Shown: positions 44,924 to 54,571 of the stretch, piece after piece
Layout of the letters: every line of letters begins with the position of its first letter
Position numbering within the stretch: the first letter of the stretch is position 1
Assembly (NCBI GenBank): GCA_014529385.2
Contig: CM043944.1
Location: forward strand, 79,886,384-79,950,383
DNA: 64,000 nucleotides
Direction: 5' to 3'
Source of the DNA: Adiantum capillus-veneris
Taxonomy: Eukaryota; Streptophyta; Polypodiopsida; Polypodiales; Pteridaceae
Notes under the pieces: model-generated
Databases searched by the model: none
The model's input: only the letters and a program-made list of their open reading frames with translations
What the model was told of the DNA's origin: nothing
Made by a program: the position numbers and the translations under genes

Positions 44924-45385
44924 TGTAATGGAATTGATATTTCTATTGATTATTGCAACTGACAAGTGGAAAAGGCTTGACCTAGCTAGGCCTATGCATA
45001 CAGAAATATATTTCATGTATTATTCAAGTGCTCTTTATGAGCTTCGGCCAGTTTGTACTCACAATTGACCATTTAAGAAATCTAAAAAACAAATACGTGC
45101 AAGAGGGAAATGGTCACTCTTGCACGGGGGGAGATTGCACCCAGTGTCTGTGTTATTCTCCTCCCCTCTCTTTCTCTCTCTCACCGTGCTGGCGTAGCAC
45201 TCCACTCTAGGAGGTGCGCCTACACGTGCGCTATTGTGCTATCTCGCTCTTGTTCTCTCTCTGTTTTCTTTTTACAGCTTCGATTCTGTGCTAGGAGATC
45301 TGCCAGGTATGTTGATTATTCTGTTTTATGGTTTGCAGTGTGCTATTTTGAATATTTGCAGGGCAACAAGCCTCCGTTTGCAGCA
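44924..45385 (+). repeat. 3' LTR of the 6.5 kb element
   Basis: 462 bp copy of 38860-39328, ended by AGGTG, which is the same five bases that precede the 5' LTR. Confidence 0.9.
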
Positions 45386-45469
45386 AGGTGCACCACTCAA
45401 CTACACATTTTTATGTACACAATAACCTCAACTAGCACTTAGTGTATTCTTGTGTGTTTTCTTGCAGAT

Positions 45470-45886
45470 TTGTAAGCTCCAACTAAATTGAAATAGATGC
45501 TATCCCTGCTGCTCAAACACTTGCAGCAAAAACTGTGTGTTCCATTGAGGATGCATTTCCCCGATTCATTCTTCTTAGTCAAATCCACCTCTTGGTTCAC
45601 GTGGTTGAGAATATCAGTATATACAGAGTAGTGCATGCACGATGGATGGGTTTTAAAGACTCTCAATGATTTTGTGCAGCTACGGTCTCAACCAGAGGCA
45701 TGTATGGCTGAAGGGTGGATCATGCAAGAGGCATTTTTTTACATCTCAGAGTATTTGGTACAAGTTGATCCCTCAATGCTTTACATGTGTTCAGATGAGC
45801 AGGATGCAAGGATGACTTCAAACTTGTCAAGTGGAAAGGAAAAATTATTTAACGTGGATATGAATGTATACCACGGTGGTCAATAA
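45470..45886 (+). pseudogene. CACTA transposase DUF4218, C-terminal part (copy C)
   Basis: After a TTTTCTTGCAG splice-acceptor-like end (about 45469) the frame reads CSIEDAFPRFILLSQIHLLV and VVENISIY...HARWM. A second frame from 45635 reads LKTLNDFVQLRSQPEACMAE and EAFFYISEYL. Known DUF4218 proteins have 'FPPSFFDxMVHLxVHLxxE', 'GPVxxRWMYPFER', 'LKxYVRNRxRPEGxIAE' and 'ECxxFxSEYL' in this order, so the match is strong. A frameshift and a small loss after RWM make it a pseudogene. Confidence 0.8.
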
Positions 45887-46409
45887 CTTTTGTATTCTCA
45901 ATTTAAAGGTTATGACCAAGTAGGTGGACTTGTGGACAATGGCAAAGGCAAGGAGTTTGCAAGAGAGAGAAGCATGGCAACAAGTACATGGAGGAAGGAG
46001 GGAACTCCCAGTGCCTAGACACCTTGCATGTTTCCCAAATCTCATTAGTGCGGAGTGGATTCATGAGAGAATGGCTGAAGCAAAAGCGCGCGGAGAAGAC
46101 AGCACCGACGAAGAATGGGAGTAATCACGAGGCTACGTACCAAAGATAGAATACTCATATAACTAAATCATATTGTATAGTATCTTTGTAATTGATAAAA
46201 GATATTTTCCTATTTTGTAGTGCCTTTCCTTTAACTCTATGTGGTCAAAGGGTTGTCACTTTTGTACGCCCCACATTGACAAGCGTAGAACCACCATGGA
46301 TTGTGGCATCATGTGAAACTTTGACACAAATGGTAATGAAGCCAAGTAATGTGGAACTATTGAAAGGATACTAAAGGTTAATTTTACAACCTTTCATACC
46401 TTCATCTTC

Positions 46410-46848
46410 AAGTGCAAGTGGTTTGCAAATGTGTCTAGACGGAATGAGAATGGCCTCTACATGGTGGACTCTAGTGTGCATCACACAAGGAGGTATGACA
46501 ATTTAGTTTTGCCACGCAATTGTGAGCAGGTGAGTGACTACCCTTTTTATTATTATTTGCTTGTAACATTAATTATACCAATATTACTCACTTTGATCTT
46601 CTCTTCTATAGGTCATCTATATCCCAGCAATCCACCAACCAAAACTTTGGTTCATAATTTTCTTAACACCTTGGGGGAGAACGATCTTTTTCACTAATGA
46701 AGTGAAGACCATCTTCGACCCTCTTCCACCTCCTACTTTGCATGTGGGGGAGACAGAGGAGAGGGAGATGGATGATTCAAGTCCGGCAGCTGCAAGTCTT
46801 AGCGAGGATGATTTTCATGATGATGAGATGAAAGATAACAAATTCTAA
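46410..46848 (+). pseudogene. CACTA transposase DUF4216-like region (copy C)
   Basis: Exon one: KWFANVSRRNENGLYMVDSS, HHTRRYDNLVLPRNCEQ. An 82 bp GTGAGT...TATAG intron (46530-46611) leads in frame to VIYIPAIHQPKLWF, TIFFTNEVKTIFDPL and an acidic tail (SEDDFHDDEMKD) that ends at TAA 46846-46848. This is the best preserved of the three copies: both splice sites are intact and no stop lies in exon one. The role of the domain in transposition is not established. Confidence 0.65.
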
Positions 46849-47200
46849 GATGATGAAGCCAACGCATCCACAAATGTTAATTCTATTTCTCTTTTTATTG
46901 ATTAAGGATCCATGGGCTTAAAATTGAATGACTCTTCTTGTAGGGATCTTTTGGAAGAAGATTCATAAACATTTTGTATACTTTAAGTTATGAAATTTTT
47001 TGGTCGTGTCATCCATTCATCTCTCTTTCCCCCCTATTCCTCTCTCTAATTTTGTGAAGGATGCTAAATTATGTTAATCAAGTGATAGTGATTAGTTTAG
47101 CTGTAATCAAGTGTAATCCCACATAGCTAACAATTGTTCCATGTTTTCATATCTTTCTTTTTATTATTTAAAATTTTCATATAATTTTCTTTAGTTTTTA

Positions 47201-47204
<4 letters not shown>

Positions 47205-47235
<31 letters not shown>
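47205..47235. repeat. Poly-G tract of 31 bases
   Basis: An uninterrupted G run between the CACTA coding remains and the 3' subterminal repeat. Such a length may also be a sequencing or assembly artefact. Confidence 0.9.
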
Positions 47236-47236
<1 letters not shown>

Positions 47237-47280
47237 ATTTGAGGGGGAGGGAATGTTTAAGCCAAAATTTAAATTTCTAG

Positions 47281-47497
47281 GTGCTAAATTTGGTTTCGAG
47301 AATAAATGCGGTAATTTTCACGGTAATAAAAGAGGCAATTGCTGCGGTAATAAGAACGGAAATGAAAACAGTAATATTTGAAATGAAAAAAAAACCCTGC
47401 CCCACCTCCTCTCTCTTCGCTCTCCAGCTGATTTTGGACCCTCTCTCTACAATACGCACTAAAAAACCGCAGTAAACAATTAGAGATTTTCATAGTG
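47281..47497 (+). mobile_element. CACTA 3' terminus with 12 bp period repeat
   Basis: From 47297 the motif GCGGTAATTTTC, ACGGTAATAAAA, GAGGCAATTGCT, GCGGTAATAAGA, ACGGAAATGAAA, ACAGTAATATTT recurs exactly every 12 bases. Then follow the CCCCACCTCCTCTCTCT block and the end AATTAGAGATTTTCATAGTG; its complement begins CACTATGAAAATC, a proper CACTA terminus. The next three bases are CGT, a possible 3 bp target duplication. The matching 5' terminus was not found in the window. Confidence 0.7.
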
Positions 47498-47896
47498 CGT
47501 CACAAAGACCGCCATGTCCCACCTCATAAATCCCATGTCAATGTTCCTCGCGCCCAGGTCTATGAGGTTGTCCTCCCCTTCCTCTCCGGAGTATTCCTTG
47601 GTGAGCCCTTTGATCACCCTACCCAATTTGAAGCGAAAACTATTGTCTTCTTTGAAGGTGTGCTTGAGGAGATCTGTTGGCACCCACAAACCTTCTTCAT
47701 CTTCAAAATTGATGGAGTACTTTACTATGTGTATGTCCATGTAGGATGTAGGCGCTTCAAATGCATCAGCATACAGTTCGATGGTAGCCTCCATATCAAT
47801 AAATACCTGGAACACGGTGCTAAGCTTCTCCATCATGTGTCCTAGGTCATGTGCAAGGAGTTGGGCTACGAGGGCTTGATTAGCAGTAGCAGCCAA
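47480..47896 (-). pseudogene. Gene W second copy, truncated by CACTA end
   Basis: Starts MAATANQALVAQLLAHDLGH and shares with W the blocks ADAFEAPTSYMDIHIVKYSI, GLWVPTDLLKHTFKE and MRWDMAVFV. The similarity ends exactly where the CACTA terminus begins (47497), and the last codons plus stop come from the CACTA sequence itself. So the transposon inserted into this gene and removed its C-terminal half from the reading frame. Confidence 0.65.
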
Positions 47897-48059
47897 TCTT
47901 ACTGGTGGAGTGCAAGGGAAAATGGAACATGCTTGGAGTTGGATAGACCAAGGAAGTAGTGGAGAATAAGAGAGAAGCCCAAAAACAAGAAAGTGAATTT
48001 AAAATGGACCTTGCAAGTCACTTATACAGGAGACAATTAAAAATAGGAAACTTTTATAA

Positions 48060-48640
48060 AACTTAAAGACTCAACGGTGATTAAAGTTTAAACATTCGCT
48101 TCCACATAGCAATGAGCCAAACTCAAAATGGTGAGCCTGGGAAGTTCCGGAGAGTGCCTCCTGAGGCCCCCATTTTATAAATGTTGATAGAAAAATATAT
48201 TGCACAAGCCAAACACCATACCCACAGACTTTCGGCCTCATTATAGATACTTCATGTGAAAGCATAGCGTTTGCTACAAACAATACTAGAAGTACTTACA
48301 ATTAGAAGGAAAGCGCTTGCAATCGACATCGATGATTCGTAGTTGAGAAGCTTTGTAGACGTGTTGTATCTTCACTTGCTTGCTTCCATCTGCCGTCTGC
48401 TTCATCTTCAATATATGACGCTTTTAATGATGGGACTTTAGTCCAATGAATCGAGGAGAGACTTTGTGGGCTCCCTTTGTGCTTGGCCGCATTGCCACTC
48501 ACATGCATGATACAAAGGTTGTGGTTACCAATGGTCGTCTTGCTCAATGCTGCATCAGAATGAGTCTACCCTTGAATGAGACCTACGACTCATGCTATCC
48601 CTAACCCCTAAATCTTTGCAAGTTGAAGGTTCCTAAATCC
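48060..48640 (-). pseudogene. Gene Z second copy, degenerate
   Basis: On the minus strand, exon one keeps ILKMKQTADGSKQVKIQHV and CKRFPSN directly before a GTAAGT donor (about 48295-48300), at the same codon phase as in Z. The intron and the first part of exon two are almost all lost. A later block (PKVCGYGVWLVQYIFLSTFI) matches SVGLSWCLPIHCFVHIFKE of Z. Stops interrupt exon one. Confidence 0.5.
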
Positions 48641-48722
48641 TAAAGCCTTTTAAGTTGAATCTCTCTAACCCTAAAGCTTTGCAACTGAAGGTCCCTAAAC
48701 CGTAATCTTGGTTAGCTAAAGC
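48601..48722. repeat. Tandem repeat, about 32 bp unit with CCTAAA motif
   Basis: Four units begin at about 48601, 48633, 48665 and 48694: CTAACCCCTAAATCTTTGCA, CTAAATCCTAAAGCCTTTTA, CTAACCCTAAAGCTTTGCAA, CTAAACCGTAATCTTGG. The CCCTAAA string recalls the plant telomere unit, but the 32 bp period is not telomeric. Confidence 0.7.
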
Positions 48723-50547
48723 TACCAAGCTCTATAAGATGTATGTGGTCTCCCAAGATGAGTGTGGAGAATGGGAAATCACGGCAGGAAGACCTCTAGG
48801 AAAGGAAAAATAGATTGTATTACAAGATCTCCATAGTCAAAAAGGAGCCAAAACTTAGAACTAGGCTTGGGAGAGAAGGGGAAGGTAGATTGGAGAGAGA
48901 GAGAGAGGAGGCCAGAAAGATACTCTTTCAATACGAGAGAGAGTGAAAACCAAGATTCTTAGTTCTACAGAGAGGAGGGTCAGATCTTGTATGTTGAGAG
49001 AGAAGGAGTCAGTGGAGAAAGGAAAAAGTAGACTTGAATGTCAAATTAATGAGACGAGGGGATGTTTTTGGGGCTAGCCCACTTTTTGAGGATGGCCCAT
49101 TTACTCCAGCCATCAGTATTTAGAATAAAACATAGACCCAAATATTTTATTTTTGGAGATTTAGCAATTTTTATGACCATTTACAAAAAAAGAAAAGCCT
49201 ACACTCAAAGTTTGACCCCTAGAAATTAGGAACTGACAAACCCAATATTTTTGTCCACATGGCCTCCTCCTATTCCTCCACTACTTAAACACAATCATTA
49301 GGCTTGGGGTAGATTAAAGGGCCCAAGAAGACCCCAAAGAAGCAAGTCCTAATGAGCCTATGGTGAGGATACCGAAAGAGGGGTACTCCAGCAACCTATA
49401 TCACCAAAAGTGTCTCAACATTCAAGAACACCCTAGCTCAAGAAAACCTCACGCAAACAACTCTCCAAAGGCTAAGCAGACTCAAGATTAGCCACAGTCT
49501 CAGAAATGGAACTTCCTATCCAAGTCTCAGGAACAATCGGATAATTGCCAAAAATCAAGTCAAATCGGCTCCATAGACAGTAACCACAACTAAACGTACA
49601 TGAGTAACAATGCACAAACAGGTGCCAAGAACTATTGCATGCAGTAAACAAAGTCTCTGCAAGGATATGCTCTCAAAAGAGCTCACAACAATACGTATGT
49701 GTCAAAAAATGCATAAATATGATATGCAAAACTCCCACTAAAACTGAGTAGTACTACAACTTGTACCTATAAACCTGTGAAACCTGTAAAAAACTCCACT
49801 TGTAATGTTGATGCAGAACGCTACACCTCAACCAAAAAGAGATCCATGGTTGGATCTCCAATGCTAACTCCGCCTGTACTGTCGAGGTCGAATCTACACC
49901 TCCGAGCAATGTGCGCAAGAAATCTCATCTCTTGAGAGACCGCTATAATAGAGAGTAGCTACTCTCCATGTTCCACTAATCCAACAAATGTCTATCTCAC
50001 GGTGGGAATCATGGACTCGGGAAATATCCATAGGTTTATGCATCAACAATCCACAAAAGACATATGTAAGGACACGAGTCCTATGGGCAAGGCCACCGAA
50101 ACGGCCGAACAATGTGTACGCTAGGGGGAGGCATTACCACCGCCCTTTCACTGATATCCGAGCTATTTTTTAGGAAAGGGGAAAAGTGGGTTGCATGTGC
50201 ATCGACATGCTACCTCTCTCCCACGTTTTGCAAATACTGATGTCTCTGATGTGCAGCAAAAGAAGGAAGGCACAGCTTCCCGTGCACAGCACGCATAGAG
50301 AGCGGGCCACAGCAGTCAGTGACCGCCCTCCACAACTGGCGACTAAGGCGGGAGACCAAGGCAAACTCGACCAACAACTCGACAGCACCGAGGCTCTGAA
50401 GGCTTCTGTTAGCATCATTGGATGTGCGCGTAGGAAGGCCCGCTTAACCCTTGCATGAAGGATGGTTGAACCCACACCATGAGGGTAAGAGGCCAACACT
50501 TTATCATCAAACTATTGACCCTTGTTGTGAATAACAAGGAAAGATAG
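48723..50547. other. Unresolved region left of element 2; possible start of element 3
   Basis: No clear gene. A TGGCGACTAAGGCGGGAGAC string at about 50337 follows CCACAAC and has the look of a retroelement primer site. Since element 2 (50548-60707) is an insertion, 50547 was once joined to 60712, so this stretch may be the LTR and leader of the Ty3/gypsy element 3 whose gag lies at 61047 onward. Confidence 0.35.
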
Positions 50548-51379
50548 TGATGGGGGTTTTCACAAGCCAAGCTCCCATACCCTTCTTCTCTCGTCCCCAC
50601 CCCATGAAAACCCTCTCTTATGGAGGGAGTGATAAAAGGCATTGGAAAAAGTAAGAAAAAAATAAAGTATGATTATGTAAATATATAAGAAAGGTAAAAT
50701 AGGCCACCTCATGCCTGCGGGATAGCCCATCCCCACCTTGCCTCCTTTTTCTTCACTGTTGCCCCGCCGGGTGTCCCTTTTCCTCTCCTCCACTCAAAAG
50801 GTCAACCCCCTCTCTCTTCCCCTTGTCCTTTCTCCTTTCTCTCTCCCCTCAAGCTACCCCACCTCTCACCAATAATGCATTATAACTCACCAATAATGCA
50901 CCCTAACTCACATGCAATTTACCCTATCTTCCAAAATAGTATACCCCACCCCCTCTTTCTCTCTCCTATCATATCCCATGACCCAAATACCCCCCTCTCT
51001 CTCTAAAGGGCGCCATGTCTCTTGTCTTGTAGCTAAATAACCTCCCCCACACTCACACACACTCAGTTTCACTGAAAAAGGTGCCCACAGACCCATCCCC
51101 ACCCGGTGGTTACCTGATTTTTTTTGTGTTGACACACATCTGCACACAGATTCACCTCTGAACACACTCCCCTCTCTCCCCTCTTGTAATTACTTTATTC
51201 TCCATGTCACCTCTCACTTTTTTTCATCAACCCATCTCTCTCTCTTAGTCTCTCTCTCATGAGACTGCTGTTCTGGCACATATACACACAGCCAGACAAG
51301 TGGGGCCCACAGTCACATGGCCTATGTAGATAATGATTTCTTCATTTCTAAATTCTAGAATTTCTCCCCCCTCCTCCCC

Positions 51380-51388
51380 TATATAAAG
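51380..51388 (+). promoter_or_regulatory. TATA box of element 2 LTR
   Basis: TATATAAAG after a pyrimidine run, the same in the 3' LTR (59906). The inverted fragment at 53690-54562 ends shortly after this box, which suggests that the transcript start lies about there. Confidence 0.7.
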
Positions 51389-51693
51389 AGGGGCACCATC
51401 ACACTAAGGACACACACCATCACCAAAGAGTACACTATGCACTGTGTGTGCCTAGTGCACACACACACACACACACACACCATCACCATCACCGCAATCA
51501 CCATGCTCGTCTTGAGCATGACCTCTACACCCTTGGGCTATGGAAGATGAAGGGAAACTAAATGAAGGATGATGGCCATAACCCTCGTGCGAGTCTTCGC
51601 CATCAACTCCCACCTATCCGCCATGTGCTCTACCACGCTCTCCCTTCTCATTCCCCTACCCTATGCTCCCCATTTCATCGCCTTATTCTCTAA

Positions 51694-51699
51694 ATAAAG
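51694..51699 (+). terminator. Poly(A) signal AATAAA in LTR
   Basis: AATAAA in CTCTAAATAAAGCTTGAGG, about 300 bp after the TATA box; the copy in the 3' LTR (about 60217) would end the element transcript. Confidence 0.5.
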
Positions 51700-51856
51700 C
51701 TTGAGGTTTTGTGAGTATGTTTTCTTACAATGTTTTGCCCATGTGAGGTGTGCGGAATCCCCACCTAGTCTTGTGTTTGGAGTGAGCTTGTGTATGTGTG
51801 AAGGGTGTGCGGATTCGCCATCCTTTTGCGGTGACTGAGTACTAAGCCGCTATACC

Positions 51857-51858
<2 letters not shown>

Positions 51859-51931
<73 letters not shown>
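51859..51931. repeat. (CT)n microsatellite in 5' LTR
   Basis: About 73 bp of CT repeat. The same tract in the 3' LTR is longer and followed by (CA)n, so the tract changed length after insertion or during copying. Confidence 0.95.
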
Positions 51932-51935
<4 letters not shown>

Positions 51936-52148
51936 ACTTGATCTCATTCCCTTTCCTCTTCATCATTACTCCCAAGCATCCATCTCTCTTGGATGAAAAC
52001 TTTGTTATGGTGGTGTGTTGTTTGCGTCCTAGCCGCTGAAGCTAGGTGGTGCCCTCTGTTTGCTTTACCATGACAGGCTCATATCGCGCCATTCGGTCCC
52101 CGGTGTTTTAGAGGCCGTCGGGGTTCGGGGTTCGCTTTGCTCCCGTCA

Positions 52149-52166
52149 TTATTGCCCCCACTGAGG
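52149..52166 (+). other. Candidate primer-binding site of element 2
   Basis: TTATTGCCCCCACTGAGG directly after the LTR. It aligns with TGGTGCCCCCACTAAGG in element 1 but has ATT where TGG is expected, so pairing with a tRNA CCA end would be imperfect. Confidence 0.4.
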
Positions 52167-52220
52167 ATCTTTTCATGAAACCCTTCAGTTTACAAGACTG
52201 AAACCCCTAAACTATTGTGA

Positions 52221-52922
52221 ATGGATGAATGGCTAGCAGGATTTGCTAATTGGACGATAGAAGAAGAAGAGCTCCAAGCACAACTAGACGAACTCCGCAT
52301 CTCCATCGAAGCTCGAGTGCCAGGCGTAACGGTAATCGATTTGCAGTGGGAGAGTCAACCAACACGCCAAACCCAGTGGATATACATAGGCCAAGTGCCA
52401 AGAAGAAGAAGGAGAAGGTCGAAACCATGTCCGCAACCTACAACCAACCCACAACAACAAAATGGAAGGAGCTCTACACAATAGAGAATCAACACTATTC
52501 TACTTTGAGAATCGGGTAACTCAAGTCACCGAGGTAATTATCACAGTCAGTTTTCAAGTCGCACCTGATGCTGCAGCACAGATAACGGAATCATTGGCTC
52601 ACACTCTCACTAGAGAAACTAGGGATCTACTGAGTTTGTTTCAGGAAAGAACACCACCCTCTCCCACAAGCTTGGACACTGACTAAGCACCTCTAAGCTT
52701 CACATGAATCAGTACAACCTACCTCAAGACAGATCACACATACCAACACGTGTACGCTCAATCAAGGTAATACTGGATTTGAAGGCTCACTACCAGCACG
52801 TCATTGACACCATGCTGGGTGGGGAGCAATTTTTTGAGGTTCTGGCATCAGATCAACCATTTGTCCTACCTTTGGTACAAGGCAATGTACCGTTTGAAGT
52901 TTTAATCTATGTCCTAGTATAA
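52221..52922 (+). pseudogene. Leader ORF region of element 2 (frameshifted)
   Basis: Starts MDEWLAGFANWTIEEEE, the same start as the element 1 leader ORF at 5954. It continues through frame changes as 52462-52686 (VTEVIITVSFQVAPDAAAQI) and 52704-52922 (LKAHYQHVIDTMLGGEQFFE). It lies between primer site and gag, where Tat/Ogre elements may carry an extra ORF. The product is unknown. Confidence 0.45.
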
Positions 52923-53005
52923 GAGGGTATACACGGCTCCTTGTAAAGAAGAAAAAAACTTTTGCAAGATAAGCAGTGTGTCTTTTTAGCTCTCTCTCAG
53001 TAATC

Positions 53006-53680
53006 ATGGCAAGTGTAGCATTTCCAACATTTAAAGGAAAGAAGGGGGAGGATTTGGTAACAGACTTCCTAGATGACTTTGAAGTAGCATGTGTAGTGAG
53101 CAACAAAGATACGGATGAATCCCGGGTTAGAATCTTTAAGCATCTCATGAAGCTAGAAGCTAGATCATGGTACAATGCACTTCCACAAGCAACCAAGGAT
53201 GACTGGGAACCCTTAAAAACCACTTTTAAGAGGCGCTTTGGGGGAGGTACCACTTCAGAAAATTTGTGGGACAAGTTGAGAGACTTGAAGCAGGAGGGTC
53301 TTTTAGAATATGCCACCTATGAGTCCAAATTTGTGGATTTTGTGGGAACGGTGGGTTGAGTCACTGGCAAGGGGGGAAGCCGCACCCGATTTCCTAAAAA
53401 AACATCGGTTCACGCATGGCTTATGGCCGCTTCTCAAGGAGAAGGTGAAAGGTAGATTCCCAGCTACGTACGAGTTAGCCGTTGAGATTGCTCGCCTTAA
53501 GGACAAGAAGCTGCGAATGAAAGCCAAAGAAACCGAGTCAACAGAAGCAAGAACATCGCGTCGACCAGCAACTACGACAACCACCATACCACCACCACCG
53601 GCTCTTGGGGTAAGAGATGACCAACAAGATATGTTGGCCCATATTACTGACCAGCTGCAAAATTTGTCTGTTGTGTGTGT
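53006..53680 (+). pseudogene. Element 2 gag capsid region, frameshifted
   Basis: The chosen start is ATG 53006 (MASVAFPTFKGKKGEDLV), matching element 1. The capsid motifs SWYNALPQATKDDWEPLK, FGGGTTSENLW and LLEYATYESKFVDF are followed by a frameshift at about 53338-53341 (one extra T); the frame then resumes as WERWVESLARGEAAPD and KGRFPATYELAVEIARL. It ends near DQLQNLS, where an inverted LTR fragment replaces the stretch that should lead into the zinc knuckle. Confidence 0.85.
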
Positions 53681-53689
53681 CTTCAGTGT

Positions 53690-54562
53690 GTGTCTTCTTT
53701 GGTGATGTTGTGTGTGTCTTCAGTGTGATTGTGACCCCTCTTTATATAGGGGAGGAGGGGGGGAGAAATTCTAGAATTTAGAAATGAAGAAATCATTATC
53801 TACATAGGCCATGTGACTGTGGGCCCCACTTGTCTGGCTGTGTGTATATGTGCCAGAACAGCAGTCTCATGAGAGAGATACTAAGAGAGAGAGATGGGTT
53901 GATGAAAAAAAGTGAGAGGTGACATGGAGAATAAAGTAATTACAAGAGGGGAGAGAGAGGAGTGTGTTCAGAGGTGAATCTGTGTGCAGATGTGTGTGTA
54001 CACAAGAAAAATCAGGTAACCACCGGGTGGGGATGGGTCTGTGGGCACCTTTTTTAGTGAAACTGAGTGTGTGTGAGTGTGGGGGAGGTTATTTAGCTAC
54101 AAGACAAGATACATGGCGCCCTTTAGAGAGAGAGGGGGGTATTTGGGTCATGGGATATGATAGGAGAGAGAAAGAGGGGGTGGGGTATACTATTTTGGAA
54201 GATAGGGTAAGTTGCATGTGAGTTGGTGCATTATTGGTGAGAGGTGGGGTAGCTTGAGGGGAGAGAGAAAGGAGACAAGACAAGGGGAAGAGAGAGGGGG
54301 TTGACCTTTTGAGTGGAGGAGAGGAAAAGGGACACACGGCGGGGCAACAGTGAAGAAAAAGGAGGCAAGGTGGGGATGGGCTACCCCGCAGGCATGAGGT
54401 GGCCTATTTTACCTTTCTTATATATTTACATAATCATACTTTTTTTTTTTTCTTACTTTTTCCAATGCTTTTTATCACTCCCTCCCTAAGAGGGGGTTTT
54501 CATGGGGTGGGGACGAGAGAAGAGGGTTATGGGAGCTTGGCTTGTGAAAAGCCCCCATCAAC
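53690..54562 (-). repeat. Inverted U3-only LTR fragment inside gag
   Basis: Read on the minus strand this stretch is the first about 880 bp of the element 2 LTR, from TGATGGGGGC at 54562 to just past the TATA box and the AGTGTGATGG-type block near 53690. R and U5 are missing. It is closer at its outer end to the 3' LTR (GGGGGCTTTT) than the 5' LTR (GGGGGTTTT). The first half of the gag zinc knuckle is absent at this site. Confidence 0.9.
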
Positions 54563-54571
54563 GGTCACGGT

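Larger units (their letters stand above)
50548..52148 (+). repeat. 5' LTR of element 2 (1601 bp)
   Basis: U3 holds CT/GA-rich blocks; a TATATAAAG box is at 51380; an AATAAA poly(A) signal is at 51694; a (CT)n tract at about 51859-51931 lies in R/U5. It ends TCGCTTTGCTCCCGTCA. Confidence 0.95.

Noticed and set aside
48302-48547. 81-codon minus-strand ORF as a gene of its own
   Set aside because: The meaningful frame is a different one, which matches exon one of Z up to the splice donor.
50337-50350. Similarity of CTGGCGACTAAG here to CTGGCGACTAAGC at 12259 in the copia leader as a sign of a second copia element
   Set aside because: No LTR, no initiator tRNA-Met primer string and no copia protein near 50337; the shared string is short.
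50908-51165. An 85-codon antisense ORF seen three times (50908-51165, 53964-54221 in inverted position, 59434-59691)
   Set aside because: It is repeated only because it lies in the LTR, whose copies are almost identical; conservation adds no evidence of coding.
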